This document shows, in pieces, positions 1 to 6,304 of a stretch of 6,633 bases of DNA (the first letter of the stretch is position 1; each line of letters starts with the position of its first letter). The DNA comes from UBA6770 sp965660875 (GTDB lineage: Bacteria > Bacteroidota > Bacteroidia > Flavobacteriales_G > Salibacteraceae): assembly GCA_965660875.1 (NCBI GenBank), contig CBFIBQ010000061.1, positions 1 to 6,633 on the forward strand, written 5' to 3'. The translations under genes and the position numbers were made by a program. The notes under the pieces were generated by a model. That model was given only the letters and a program-made list of their open reading frames with translations, ran no database searches and was not told where the DNA came from.

Positions 1-63
1 GCGCAGGATAGTGCACCAATAATGGAAATCACTTCCTAAATATTAACTAAAATACTTGTTTTT

Positions 64-120
64 TTACACAGTACCTATGCGCATTGTCCCGAAGGGCATT
101 GCGTATAAGTGTTGTTGTAA
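64..120. repeat. Imperfect long hairpin downstream of the HNH gene
   Basis: Two 27-nt arms (64-90 and 94-120) flank a 3-nt GAA loop. Both arms, read in the same sense, begin TTACA and end CCC, and share TAT(G/A)CGCA and TG(T/C)CC blocks, with a one-base shift in the middle. The right arm begins inside the 14-nt terminal repeat that carries the HNH stop codon. On RNA it could act as a 3'-end or terminator-like stem for the ATPase-HNH operon. Alternatively it is the folded end of a mobile repeat element. The sequence shows the symmetry; both roles are inference. Confidence 0.5.
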
Positions 121-127
121 GGCGTTA
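114..127 (-). repeat. Left copy of cassette-flanking inverted repeat
   Basis: On the minus strand this reads TAACGCCTTACAAC. It matches the copy at 2134-2147 (plus strand, TAATGCCTTACAAC) at 13 of 14 positions in inverted orientation. The TAA at its outer end is the stop codon of the HNH gene. The pair encloses exactly the ATPase-HNH gene pair, as expected of boundary sequences of an inserted cassette. A 14-nt match with one mismatch is short, so chance cannot be excluded from the window alone. Confidence 0.5.
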
Positions 128-772
128 TTTTATTTTCTTTATTTTGTTTAATAATTGTCGTCTCTTTATTGAGTCAGTTTCTTCTAAGAATTGGTTCATT
201 AGCTCCGAAACTTCCTCGTCATTCGTAATTTCTTCTACATATCCAAATTCGTGTAGCTTTCTATTTAATTTACATGCTCCAATAGTAAAATGCCCTTTCA
301 TTGTTTGATCAACATATAGGTCATCGAAGATTACTATGTGATCATGCCAAACATCAAAATGTGGATGAACAATTTTAAAAGCACCACTTGAGCGAGGATA
401 TATTTTTCGTTTAGAGGCCTGAGTCATTGTTTCTGGTATTTCATTCAAGGTCTCTTGATCTCTTTTTATTTGGTTACAATCCGCACAAATAACACAAAGA
501 TTGTTTGGTGTGAACATAAAGTCCTCATGGAGTTTTTTTGGGACAATATGCTCAACTTGACAATTAAAAGCTGAAACTAAAGAAACAGGTTGCTGACAAA
601 ATGCGCATTTGGCATTTTGCTTGGTCTTGTAGTAGTTTCTAATTTCTCTTCTAACAGCTTCAAGGTCTGTATCACCCCAAGATTGATAACTGAAGTTTTG
701 TTCTTTTTTTTTGTCAGCAATGATTTTTTCTGAATCGGTTGACAGTTTGATTGGTATTTTAATATCAGCCAT
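125..772 (-). CDS. HNH endonuclease, PtuB-like (Septu-type defence effector)
   Basis: A 215-residue predicted metal-dependent nuclease. The core is a zinc-bound HNH fold: Cys56-x-x-Cys59 and Cys96-x-x-Cys99 as the two zinc knuckles, Glu74-His75 in 'VEHIVPKK' as the catalytic strand, Asn90/Asn91 in 'TPNNL', and a CxxCNxxK ending (Cys99, Asn100, Lys103). The region after the core ('HPHFDVWHDHI', about 136-146) resembles the conserved Pro/Asp/His segment of the HNH proteins paired with ABC ATPases (TIGR02646/PtuB-like group). The C-terminus is Lys-rich and helical. Its ATG overlaps the end of the ATPase gene by 8 nt (ATGGCTGA), so translation is probably coupled and the proteins likely form a complex. 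In Septu the nuclease cuts nucleic acid when the ATPase senses infection; that role here is inferred from domains and gene order. No extra domain, transmembrane segment or reverse transcriptase partner is present. The gene is A/T-rich compared with the metal-uptake genes in the window. Confidence 0.85.
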   Translation of the reverse strand: MADIKIPIKLSTDSEKIIADKKKEQNFSYQSWGDTDLEAVRREIRNYYKTKQNAKCAFCQQPVSLVSAFNCQVEHIVPKKLHEDFMFTPNNLCVICADCNQIKRDQETLNEIPETMTQASKRKIYPRSSGAFKIVHPHFDVWHDHIVIFDDLYVDQTMKGHFTIGACKLNRKLHEFGYVEEITNDEEVSELMNQFLEETDSIKRRQLLNKIKKIK

Positions 773-2129
773 ATACTTTTAACATCTTTTTCAATGAGTT
801 ATAAATATCAAGTACTGGATCGCTTGTTTCTAGGAATAAACTTTGATGCTCGAGTATTCTAAGTTTTTCTAGATCGTCATTATCAAATTTCTTCCTTTTA
901 CTCACTTTGGTAAAAATATTTAGAGCGATTCTGCTTAAGTATTCATTTTTAAATCCTGGTGAATCAAACACATTAGCAAGTTGATAGTCACTAGAATTAT
1001 TAATAAATCGAGCCGCATTATCAATCTTACCTGATTCCATTGAAAGAATGAAACAGTTCCTATTTCTAAGGTTTGATATTATTTGAGGTGAATGAGTGGC
1101 AATTAAAAATTGGCAGTTCCTGTAGTTTTCAAATGTTGAGATTAATATTTGAATATATTTTTCTTGCCATTGAGGATGCAAACAAATTTCGGGCTCGTCA
1201 ATACAAATTAGTGAATTGTCTTTTATTTGGCTTGCAATTCCTAACATGCTTAAAATCACACTTTGTTCTCCTGAGCTGGCATTTTTAATTGAAAAAGGAG
1301 ATGGATTTTTGAGCGACTCTAATCCAACATCTCTTAACCTTAAAAGACCACTTTGTATTAAAAATATTATCTCCTTATCAAAATCATCATCTAGATTGTA
1401 TTCAGAGTCAATCCCATTCCTGTGTATTATTAGCTCATAATTTCTTCGCAGGTCATATTCAAGAATTTTGTGTGATAGATGTCTTAGAAAATCAAATTTA
1501 TTGGTGTCAATATTACCATATTCGTCAAAGAAAAAACGTTTGTTTAGGTGCCTTAATGATGGGCTAATTCTACGATCAAAAAGACTTTCATATGATTCCA
1601 ATTTGATAAAATCCTCTAGTTGTCTTTTAGATGAAGTAATGTTGAAAACTACTCGGATGAAATCCTTGTATCCTAAGTATTCCAATATATCACCAATTTC
1701 TCTTGCTTGATGGTAGTCTTGATGAATACTTTCAATTAAAGAAGATATAATTTTAGACAAGTAGGCAAGTCCAAAATTTGTTGTATGTAGTCCTCTTAAT
1801 CCTAAATATGAATATTCTTCAATTTCCTCTAAACTTCTTTTAACAGGAAATTTATCGAATGGACTAGTTGAAACAGCAATGATTCTGTCTGGACCTCTAT
1901 CAAGGGATAACTGACTCCTTTCGAAATTTCTAAAGCCTAACTCCTCGTCACGATAGAAGTGTCGTGATTTTTGATCTCCAATTAAATTGCGGACAACAGA
2001 ACCTAATAGAGTGCTTTTGCCGGTACCATTTTTTCCAACAAGGACAGTAAAAACATTCCTGTTTTGATCAACTGTATCATCGACAATAAAAGGAAATCTT
2101 TTGTTCTTATGATAATATTCTGTAATCAT
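765..2129 (-). CDS. ABC-type AAA ATPase, PtuA-like (Septu-type defence sensor)
   Basis: A 454-residue ATPase of the OLD/RecF/SMC-like ABC class (AAA_15/AAA_21 type). Visible motifs are Walker A GKNGTGKST (32-40), an ABC signature variant SSGEQ (285-289), Walker B LICIDEPE (307-314, catalytic Glu312), a His-Pro step at 318-319, and the switch histidine in ATHSP (His346). The roughly 245 residues between Walker A and the signature are mostly helical with no obvious long coiled coil, and the last 100 residues have no recognised domain. There is no TOPRIM domain, so it is not an OLD nuclease. The ATG at 2129 is secure at its 5' side: an in-frame TAA lies one codon (AAT) before it. The HNH gene follows with an 8-nt overlap in the ATPase-then-HNH order of Septu. 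Known PtuA proteins oligomerise and recruit PtuB. Assignment to Septu rather than another ATPase/HNH pair is inference. Confidence 0.85.
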   Translation of the reverse strand: MITEYYHKNKRFPFIVDDTVDQNRNVFTVLVGKNGTGKSTLLGSVVRNLIGDQKSRHFYRDEELGFRNFERSQLSLDRGPDRIIAVSTSPFDKFPVKRSLEEIEEYSYLGLRGLHTTNFGLAYLSKIISSLIESIHQDYHQAREIGDILEYLGYKDFIRVVFNITSSKRQLEDFIKLESYESLFDRRISPSLRHLNKRFFFDEYGNIDTNKFDFLRHLSHKILEYDLRRNYELIIHRNGIDSEYNLDDDFDKEIIFLIQSGLLRLRDVGLESLKNPSPFSIKNASSGEQSVILSMLGIASQIKDNSLICIDEPEICLHPQWQEKYIQILISTFENYRNCQFLIATHSPQIISNLRNRNCFILSMESGKIDNAARFINNSSDYQLANVFDSPGFKNEYLSRIALNIFTKVSKRKKFDNDDLEKLRILEHQSLFLETSDPVLDIYNSLKKMLKVYG

Positions 2130-2133
2130 ATTT

Positions 2134-2147
2134 TAATGCCTTACAAC
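2134..2147 (+). repeat. Right copy of cassette-flanking inverted repeat
   Basis: TAATGCCTTACAAC, the inverted partner of 114-127 with one mismatch. It begins 4 nt upstream of the ATPase start codon, so little room remains for a promoter inside the repeat pair and the cassette may be read from outside. It runs directly into a second dyad at 2152-2177, mirroring the left side where the repeat runs into the 64-120 hairpin. Confidence 0.5.
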
Positions 2148-2151
2148 GTTT

Positions 2152-2177
2152 GGCTAACAACACATGTGTAAATAGCC
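2152..2177. repeat. 26-bp interrupted palindrome beside right repeat
   Basis: GGCTA at 2152-2156 pairs with TAGCC at 2173-2177, and the centre ACACATGTGT (2160-2169) is a perfect 10-bp palindrome. Three-nt unpaired steps lie on each side. It sits between the right terminal repeat and the presumed promoter region of the ATPase-HNH operon. It could be an operator, a folded recombination or transposition end, or an RNA hairpin in the 5' leader. The sequence shows only the symmetry. Confidence 0.45.
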
Positions 2178-2350
2178 TTATTTGCGTATTGGTTTTCAAT
2201 AGTTTTATACATTTATAAATCAACGGTTTAGTTAAGTGTAATCGTTTAAAAACAAATTGCTCGTACTCCACCCATCCATCCCCGTAAAAGTAAAAGAAAG
2301 TCGACAATAATTGGGTGGCCTAAGCAAAAGGCGCCCTACTCCATGCGTTT

Positions 2351-2388
2351 AAAACAAAAAAAGCCCGATACCAAGGTATCGAGCTTTC
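2351..2388 (-). terminator. Intrinsic terminator of the thioredoxin gene
   Basis: On the minus strand, a 13-bp stem (2375-2387 with 2360-2372, one G-T wobble) with a minimal AA/TT loop is followed by TTTTTTTGTTTT. It starts 33 nt after the thioredoxin stop codon, which is the expected position and polarity. It also separates the thioredoxin transcript from the ATPase-HNH cassette downstream, so the cassette probably has its own promoter somewhere in 2130-2350. Confidence 0.9.
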
Positions 2389-2420
2389 AAGTGATTTTAT
2401 GCGCTAGGATTTACAAACCC

Positions 2421-2798
2421 TTAGGCCTTTATCTCCTCGTCCATTCCAAGCAATTCTTTCTCAATCACCGACTTTAGCGTGTCTTTGGGTAAGGCTCCAG
2501 CTTGCATCATAGGTTCTTTGTCCATAGGGATAAATAAGATGCTGGGGATGCTTCTAATTTGAAAAATACTGGATAACTCCTGCTCCACTTCCGTATCTAC
2601 TTTGTAAATGGTAAGCGAATCGCCAAACTCATCAGAGAGCTCTTCAAGAATAGGCGCTACCATTTTGCACGGGCCACACCAATCGGCATAAAAGTCGATA
2701 AGCGCGGGTTTGTCTCCTTTAAATTTCCACTCTTGGGATTGTGTATAATCGAATACTTCCGATTTATATTTATCTGCTGTTAATTTTACTGTTGCCAT
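2421..2798 (-). CDS. trxA: Thioredoxin
   Basis: A 125-residue cytoplasmic thiol-disulfide reductant that reduces protein disulfides and is recycled by thioredoxin reductase. The active site is WCGPC (Trp40, Cys41, Gly42, Pro43, Cys44) after the strand 'ALIDFYAD', and the cis-proline is Pro85 in 'RSIPSILF'. It is slightly longer than the classical 105-110 residues because of an N-terminal extension of about 15 residues ('KSEVFDYTQSQEW') and a short acidic tail; such an N-terminal segment is common in Bacteroidota thioredoxins. There is no signal peptide or lipobox, so it is cytoplasmic. An upstream in-frame ATG at 2840 would add 14 residues (MCKQNPTFVSNFEI) unlike any thioredoxin N-terminus, so the ATG at 2798 is preferred. 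It is a single-gene unit: a terminator lies downstream and 255 nt separate it from the receptor gene upstream. Confidence 0.96.
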   Translation of the reverse strand: MATVKLTADKYKSEVFDYTQSQEWKFKGDKPALIDFYADWCGPCKMVAPILEELSDEFGDSLTIYKVDTEVEQELSSIFQIRSIPSILFIPMDKEPMMQAGALPKDTLKSVIEKELLGMDEEIKA

Positions 2799-3053
2799 AA
2801 TTTCAAAATTTGAAACAAACGTCGGGTTTTGTTTGCACAAAGTCTGTGATGTCTGTAACGAAAGTAACTGGGCGCCTGTTTAGGGTAACACACATACAGC
2901 GCACAAAACATCAGCGACAAACAAGGCCTATCGCTTGAAAACAAAGGACTTAACTGGACTTTGCATACAGTTTACCAGAGAGGAATTAACGGAATATCAC
3001 TTGCTTTGTTTAACATAGATTGACAGAATTGCACCGGCCATAAAGCAGACAGT

Positions 3054-5402
3054 TTAACTGCCAAAGGGCACCGTTAAGCCCACCACAACGTTGCGGCCCT
3101 GCTCTGGAATATTTAAATATCTGTAACGACTCAAATGATTGAAATAGGGCGTGTCCAACAAGTTTTGCACAGTGGCAGTCAAACGAATGGCGCCTAAGGC
3201 TTTGGTATTAAAGGTAAAATTGCACCCGGCATGCAGCAGTTGGTAGGCTGGAGTTTCGGGTTCGTTGCGGTCGGTACGGTTTTGAGCAAAAGTGTATTTG
3301 TACCCGGCAACGGCCTCCCAGATCAGCTTCCCTTTATTCCATGGCAAACGGTAACGCAGTTCGTTCTGCAAACGCGCAGGCGGCGTAAACGGTAAGGGCA
3401 ATTGCGTTTCCAGGTTTTGATTCCAAACTACATCCCCACTGAAACGGTTTGCCCAACGCTCGTTGATTTGCCAATCAAATTTAAGCTCTCCACCGCTAAA
3501 CACGGCGTCGTTTTGTGTGTATTCAAACAGCTGGCCGCCTTCGGGTAAGGGCGAGAAAAATGCGGTGGGTTTCAAGTAAATAAAATCGGAGTACAAACTG
3601 GAGAATCCGGCCACGTCAATCAACAAACCGTTGCGCCGCCACTCCCAGCCCAAATCCACGTGATAACCTTGCTCCTGCCCGATGTTCGGATTGCCTTTTT
3701 CGTGTCGGAAGGTACCGTGGTGAATACCGTTTGAAGCCAATTCCGCAATGCTCGGGTTTCGAAAACTTTTGTTTAGGTCAAATCGCAGGTGCTGCGTTTT
3801 GGTCAATTGGCGGTTGAGTCCAAATGCGGCGCTCCAATTCACCAATTGCTTTTCTAATGCATTGGATCGAATGGCAGTTCCGTCGGCATTGGCATCGGCG
3901 GTTCCGAAAACCACTGCGGTTTCATTTTGCAAAAAGAAATGCCCCACGCGCCCGCCGGCACTCAGCTTGGTTTTAGAGTTGAGTTCGTAATCCAGCACGT
4001 AATACAACCCCGTTTCGCTAGCGAAATAGTTCGGAATTAGAAATTCAAAGCCAGCCACCGCATTGTCCTGAACCGTTAGCTGCAAACCACCTTCGTGTCG
4101 TAATTTGTCATTTTGATGGTGTTTTAAGCTGGCTTGAGCACTTAGGGTTGTTAGTTCCAAGTCCAAGGCTAGCGAGTCGGTTAAAACACTTCCGTGTGCA
4201 TGCGGTTCGGCAAATTCTTTGCGCAGGTTCTGTTGACCAGAGAAAATCAATTGGAGCTGAGTTTTGTTGTTTTTAAACATAACATCGGACAAGCTGGTGA
4301 GTTTGTGGTGTTGCACATCTTGGTAGGGCAAGTCAATGTTTCGAGTGTTCCCATCCGGCTGAATGTTGTAACTTCTGGGAATGCCCATAGCCCCCGGAAA
4401 TAAGCCGGCTTGTAAACCGTAAAACGAATAGGTCAACCGACTGGTTCCCCAATGGGCTGTTTTGCCCAATTCTGCGGATAAAGCGCGTTCTTTACCCGCT
4501 GTGTTTACCAGCGTTTGATCGATAATGGGCAGCTCGTAGCTGTTGTACACAAAGCTGTCGGCAGGCACTTCGTAATCGCCAAACTCCTGACCCGATAGAC
4601 GCACAATTCCAAACCAATTTTTTCGATTCCATTTCACACTGCCCGAAGCACCCACGTGGTTGTTGTTGGATTTATAAATTGCCGAAAAATCGCCCATTAC
4701 GGTATCTAGCGGTGCAATACTCGCCGGCAATAAGTTGATTACTCCAGCAGCCGAACCCGAACCAAAACGCAAAGTAGACGGACCTTTGACCACTTCTACT
4801 TTTTCTGGATTAAACGGATCTACTTCTAATCCGTGATCGCTTCCCCATTGTTGCCCTTCTTGTCGCACGCCGTTTTGGTTCACCACTACCCGATTCATGG
4901 ATAACCCACGCAATACGGGTTTGGAAATTCCGACGCCCACGTTTATGGACTGCACGCCAGGAATCGCTTCCAAGCTTTTGATTAAAGTTCCTTGGCTGTT
5001 TTCCAGCAAAGCAGCTTGATCCAGCTCGTCGTGCGCTATGGAAGCGTGCTCTTGGTGGCGTTGGTCTTCTACTACCAACTGATGCAAATAAGCCGAGGCA
5101 GTTTCTAACACCAACTGCAGTTTTTTGGTTTTGCTCGGGTGTTGAATTACGGTGTCCATCGTTCCAAATCCAATAAACGAAACCACCAAGCGAACCGGAT
5201 GATTGCAGGGAATGATCAAACTGAATCCACCCGAGTTGTTGCATACAACTCCGTTAGTAGTTTCAAATTGCTGCACCACTGCTCCTGTAAGGGCATGCCC
5301 GTGGTCATCCACCACCGACCCTTGAATTACACAAGGAACATCTTGAGCTGTTACCCCAGAAGCCATTATAAGAATAGAAAAGAATGCTAAGAATTGGCGC
5401 AT
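3054..5402 (-). CDS. TonB-dependent outer-membrane receptor, ZnuD-like (probable zinc uptake)
   Basis: A 782-residue outer-membrane active transporter energised by TonB-ExbBD. Order of parts: signal peptide 1-19 (hydrophobic 4-17, cleavage after 'VTA' before Gln20); a carboxypeptidase-regulatory-like beta domain, about 25-98, typical of Bacteroidota receptors; a plug domain, about 130-245, with 'LRGLSMNRVVV', 'DHGLEVDP' and 'VEVVKGPSTLRFGSG'; and a beta barrel to the C-terminus, ending close to an aromatic (Phe780). The plug segment 'SDHGLEVDPFNPEKVEVVKGP' region and the barrel segment 559-573 (His561-His562-Gly-Thr-Phe, His567, Gly-Asn-Pro-Asn) closely follow the Neisseria ZnuD-type zinc receptor pattern. 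A second His cluster is 'EPHAHG' (His401, His403). Its ATG overlaps the end of the Fur/Zur gene by 16 nt, so the two form one operon. Zinc is favoured by the motifs and regulator; copper or another metal is the main alternative. Vitamin or siderophore receptors are less likely. Base composition is visibly higher in G+C than the defence cassette. Confidence 0.92.
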   Translation of the reverse strand: MRQFLAFFSILIMASGVTAQDVPCVIQGSVVDDHGHALTGAVVQQFETTNGVVCNNSGGFSLIIPCNHPVRLVVSFIGFGTMDTVIQHPSKTKKLQLVLETASAYLHQLVVEDQRHQEHASIAHDELDQAALLENSQGTLIKSLEAIPGVQSINVGVGISKPVLRGLSMNRVVVNQNGVRQEGQQWGSDHGLEVDPFNPEKVEVVKGPSTLRFGSGSAAGVINLLPASIAPLDTVMGDFSAIYKSNNNHVGASGSVKWNRKNWFGIVRLSGQEFGDYEVPADSFVYNSYELPIIDQTLVNTAGKERALSAELGKTAHWGTSRLTYSFYGLQAGLFPGAMGIPRSYNIQPDGNTRNIDLPYQDVQHHKLTSLSDVMFKNNKTQLQLIFSGQQNLRKEFAEPHAHGSVLTDSLALDLELTTLSAQASLKHHQNDKLRHEGGLQLTVQDNAVAGFEFLIPNYFASETGLYYVLDYELNSKTKLSAGGRVGHFFLQNETAVVFGTADANADGTAIRSNALEKQLVNWSAAFGLNRQLTKTQHLRFDLNKSFRNPSIAELASNGIHHGTFRHEKGNPNIGQEQGYHVDLGWEWRRNGLLIDVAGFSSLYSDFIYLKPTAFFSPLPEGGQLFEYTQNDAVFSGGELKFDWQINERWANRFSGDVVWNQNLETQLPLPFTPPARLQNELRYRLPWNKGKLIWEAVAGYKYTFAQNRTDRNEPETPAYQLLHAGCNFTFNTKALGAIRLTATVQNLLDTPYFNHLSRYRYLNIPEQGRNVVVGLTVPFGS

Positions 5403-5803
5403 GAAGCACAGATACCGTTTGCAACGCTGTTAAATCCCTTGAGCTGATAGCCTTTCGGTAAAATAGGTAATTCGATTTTAATGTTTTCAAAACACTCGGT
5501 GGTACCGCACGCTTCGCAAGTAAAATGGCAGTGCTGATCGTGCACATGACCGTGGTTGCAACCCGGCGCACAAGCAGAATAGTAAGTTTGGTTGTTGTTG
5601 TCAATGATTTTATGAATCAGTCCAACATCGTTTAGCGCGTTGAGATTACGGTATAGGGTCACTCGATCTACCGATTCGAGATCTTGCTCCAATTGATTGT
5701 ATGGAACCGCATTTTCGGCTTTTTTAATGTATTCGAGTAAAGCAACACGTGCTGGAGTTGCCTTTAGGTCGTGTGCTCGTAATTCTTCTTCAAAACTTAA
5801 CAT
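5387..5803 (-). CDS. Fur-family metalloregulator, probably Zur
   Basis: A 138-residue dimeric DNA-binding repressor that uses metal as co-repressor. The N-terminal winged helix (about 1-75) has the recognition helix 'DRVTLYRNLNALNDVGLI' (46-63). The C-terminal dimerisation/metal domain has the structural zinc site Cys96-x-x-Cys99 and Cys132-x-x-Cys135, plus the His-rich sensor segment (His84, His86, His88, His91, His93). Extra cysteines Cys78, Cys82, Cys92 and Cys104 are present. The ATG at 5803 is chosen because 'MLSFEEELRAHDLKATPAR' is a normal Fur N-terminus; the upstream ATG at 5833 would add 10 hydrophobic residues and begins inside the operator palindrome. The last Ser-Cys codons of the final CxxC (TCA TGC) contain the ATG of the receptor gene. 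A 33-bp operator lies just upstream, implying autoregulation. The metal, and hence Zur versus Fur/PerR, is inferred from the ZnuD-like receptor next door. Confidence 0.93.
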   Translation of the reverse strand: MLSFEEELRAHDLKATPARVALLEYIKKAENAVPYNQLEQDLESVDRVTLYRNLNALNDVGLIHKIIDNNNQTYYSACAPGCNHGHVHDQHCHFTCEACGTTECFENIKIELPILPKGYQLKGFNSVANGICASCANS

Positions 5804-5808
5804 AAAGC

Positions 5809-5841
5809 AAAAGTAAATGAAACATTGTTTCATTTACTTTT
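5809..5841. promoter_or_regulatory. Fur/Zur-type operator: perfect 16-1-16 palindrome
   Basis: The arms 5809-5824 and 5826-5841 are exact reverse complements around a single T at 5825. The core is TGAAACA-T-TGTTTCA (5818-5832), the 7-1-7 layout of Fur, Zur and PerR boxes. It lies 5 nt upstream of the repressor start (5803) and 26 nt upstream of the divergent lipoprotein start (5868), so one site can control both directions. The extra length beyond 7-1-7 could seat two dimers. Site and symmetry are seen directly; the binding protein is inferred from the adjacent gene. Confidence 0.85.
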
Positions 5842-5867
5842 ACCGCCCGATTAAAACTTAAACACAC

Positions 5868-6284
5868 ATGAAAAAAACAGTAGCGATTTCATTGGTTCTT
5901 TTGATTGCCTTTGCTTGCAAAAAAGACGAAGAAGATACTACTCCGCCAGTTATAACAATTACATCACCGACTAACGAACAAGTCGTAAAAGTGGGTTCAA
6001 GTTTTACCTTAACCGGTATTGTTTCTGATGATACCGAATTGGCTACCTATCGCTATGAAATTCACGAAGCAGACGGACACGACCACAAGAGCGGTTCGAA
6101 TGAAAGTGTTGAATGGAAGACCGAAGAAACACTTACTATATCCGGTACCAGTCATTCAATAAGCAAAGCAATTGCTGTACCTGCCAATGCAGAAGCTACA
6201 GAATATCATGTAATCGTGAACGCGATTGACGCTGCGGGCAACGCTGCAGAATTGGTGGAGATTACTATTGATGTGGAGCAATAG
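5868..6284 (+). CDS. DUF4625-type lipoprotein, probable surface metal-binding partner
   Basis: A 138-residue lipoprotein. The N-terminus MKKTVAISLVLLIAFAC has a basic start, a hydrophobic stretch and Cys17 as lipidation site; the lipobox AFAC is slightly atypical but normal in Bacteroidota. After Cys17 comes KKDEED (18-23), resembling the lipoprotein export signal that sends Bacteroidota lipoproteins to the cell surface. The rest (about 28-138) is an Ig-like beta domain starting 'PPVITITSPTNEQVVKVG' and ending 'IDAAGNAAELVEITIDV'. A His/Asp cluster 'HEADGHDHK' (His66, Asp69, His71, Asp72, His73), with His96 and His114, is a plausible metal site. It is divergent from the Fur/Zur-receptor operon and shares its operator, which suggests co-induction under metal starvation and a role in handing metal to the receptor. 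Family recognition rests on motif memory; the metal role is inference. The gene ends 21 nt from a convergent gene with no visible terminator. Confidence 0.85.
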   Translation: MKKTVAISLVLLIAFACKKDEEDTTPPVITITSPTNEQVVKVGSSFTLTGIVSDDTELATYRYEIHEADGHDHKSGSNESVEWKTEETLTISGTSHSISKAIAVPANAEATEYHVIVNAIDAAGNAAELVEITIDVEQ

Positions 6285-6304
6285 GTATTCACTAACCAGT
6301 AGAT

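Noticed and set aside
62..130. Integron attC site at the left cassette end
   Set aside because: The hairpin and position after a stop codon are attC-like, but the needed core sites (RYYYAAC and GTTRRRY) are not matched: the closest are TTACAAC and GTGTAAA. No integrase is present.
2107..2307. 66-residue minus-strand open frame overlapping the ATPase start
   Set aside because: It overlaps the start of the ATPase gene in another frame, runs through the right repeat and dyad, and its translation shows no recognisable domain or normal composition.
2268..2318. CCACCCA / TGGGTGG inverted pair upstream of the ATPase
   Set aside because: Only 7 bp with a 37-nt spacer and no T-tract; this is expected by chance.
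2130..2350. Retron-type Septu (RT plus ncRNA) upstream of the ATPase
   Set aside because: No reverse transcriptase frame exists in the window, and thioredoxin with its terminator lies directly upstream.
2799..3053. Terminator or small RNA between the receptor and thioredoxin genes
   Set aside because: I found no convincing stem with a T-tract and no open frame with protein-like composition. The receptor operon may end by a factor-dependent mechanism.
4810..5244. 144-residue minus-strand frame inside the receptor gene
   Set aside because: It is a different-frame shadow of the plug-domain region, with Arg/Ser-rich composition and no domain. The same applies to the plus-strand frames at 3748-3990, 4194-4403 and 5139-5390.
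5808..5815. Bacteroidota -7 promoter element (TAnnTTTG) for the regulator gene on the minus strand
   Set aside because: TACTTTTG matches exactly, but it lies only 4 nt from the chosen ATG and I find no TTTG-type -33 element at the right distance. The match may simply follow from the palindrome.
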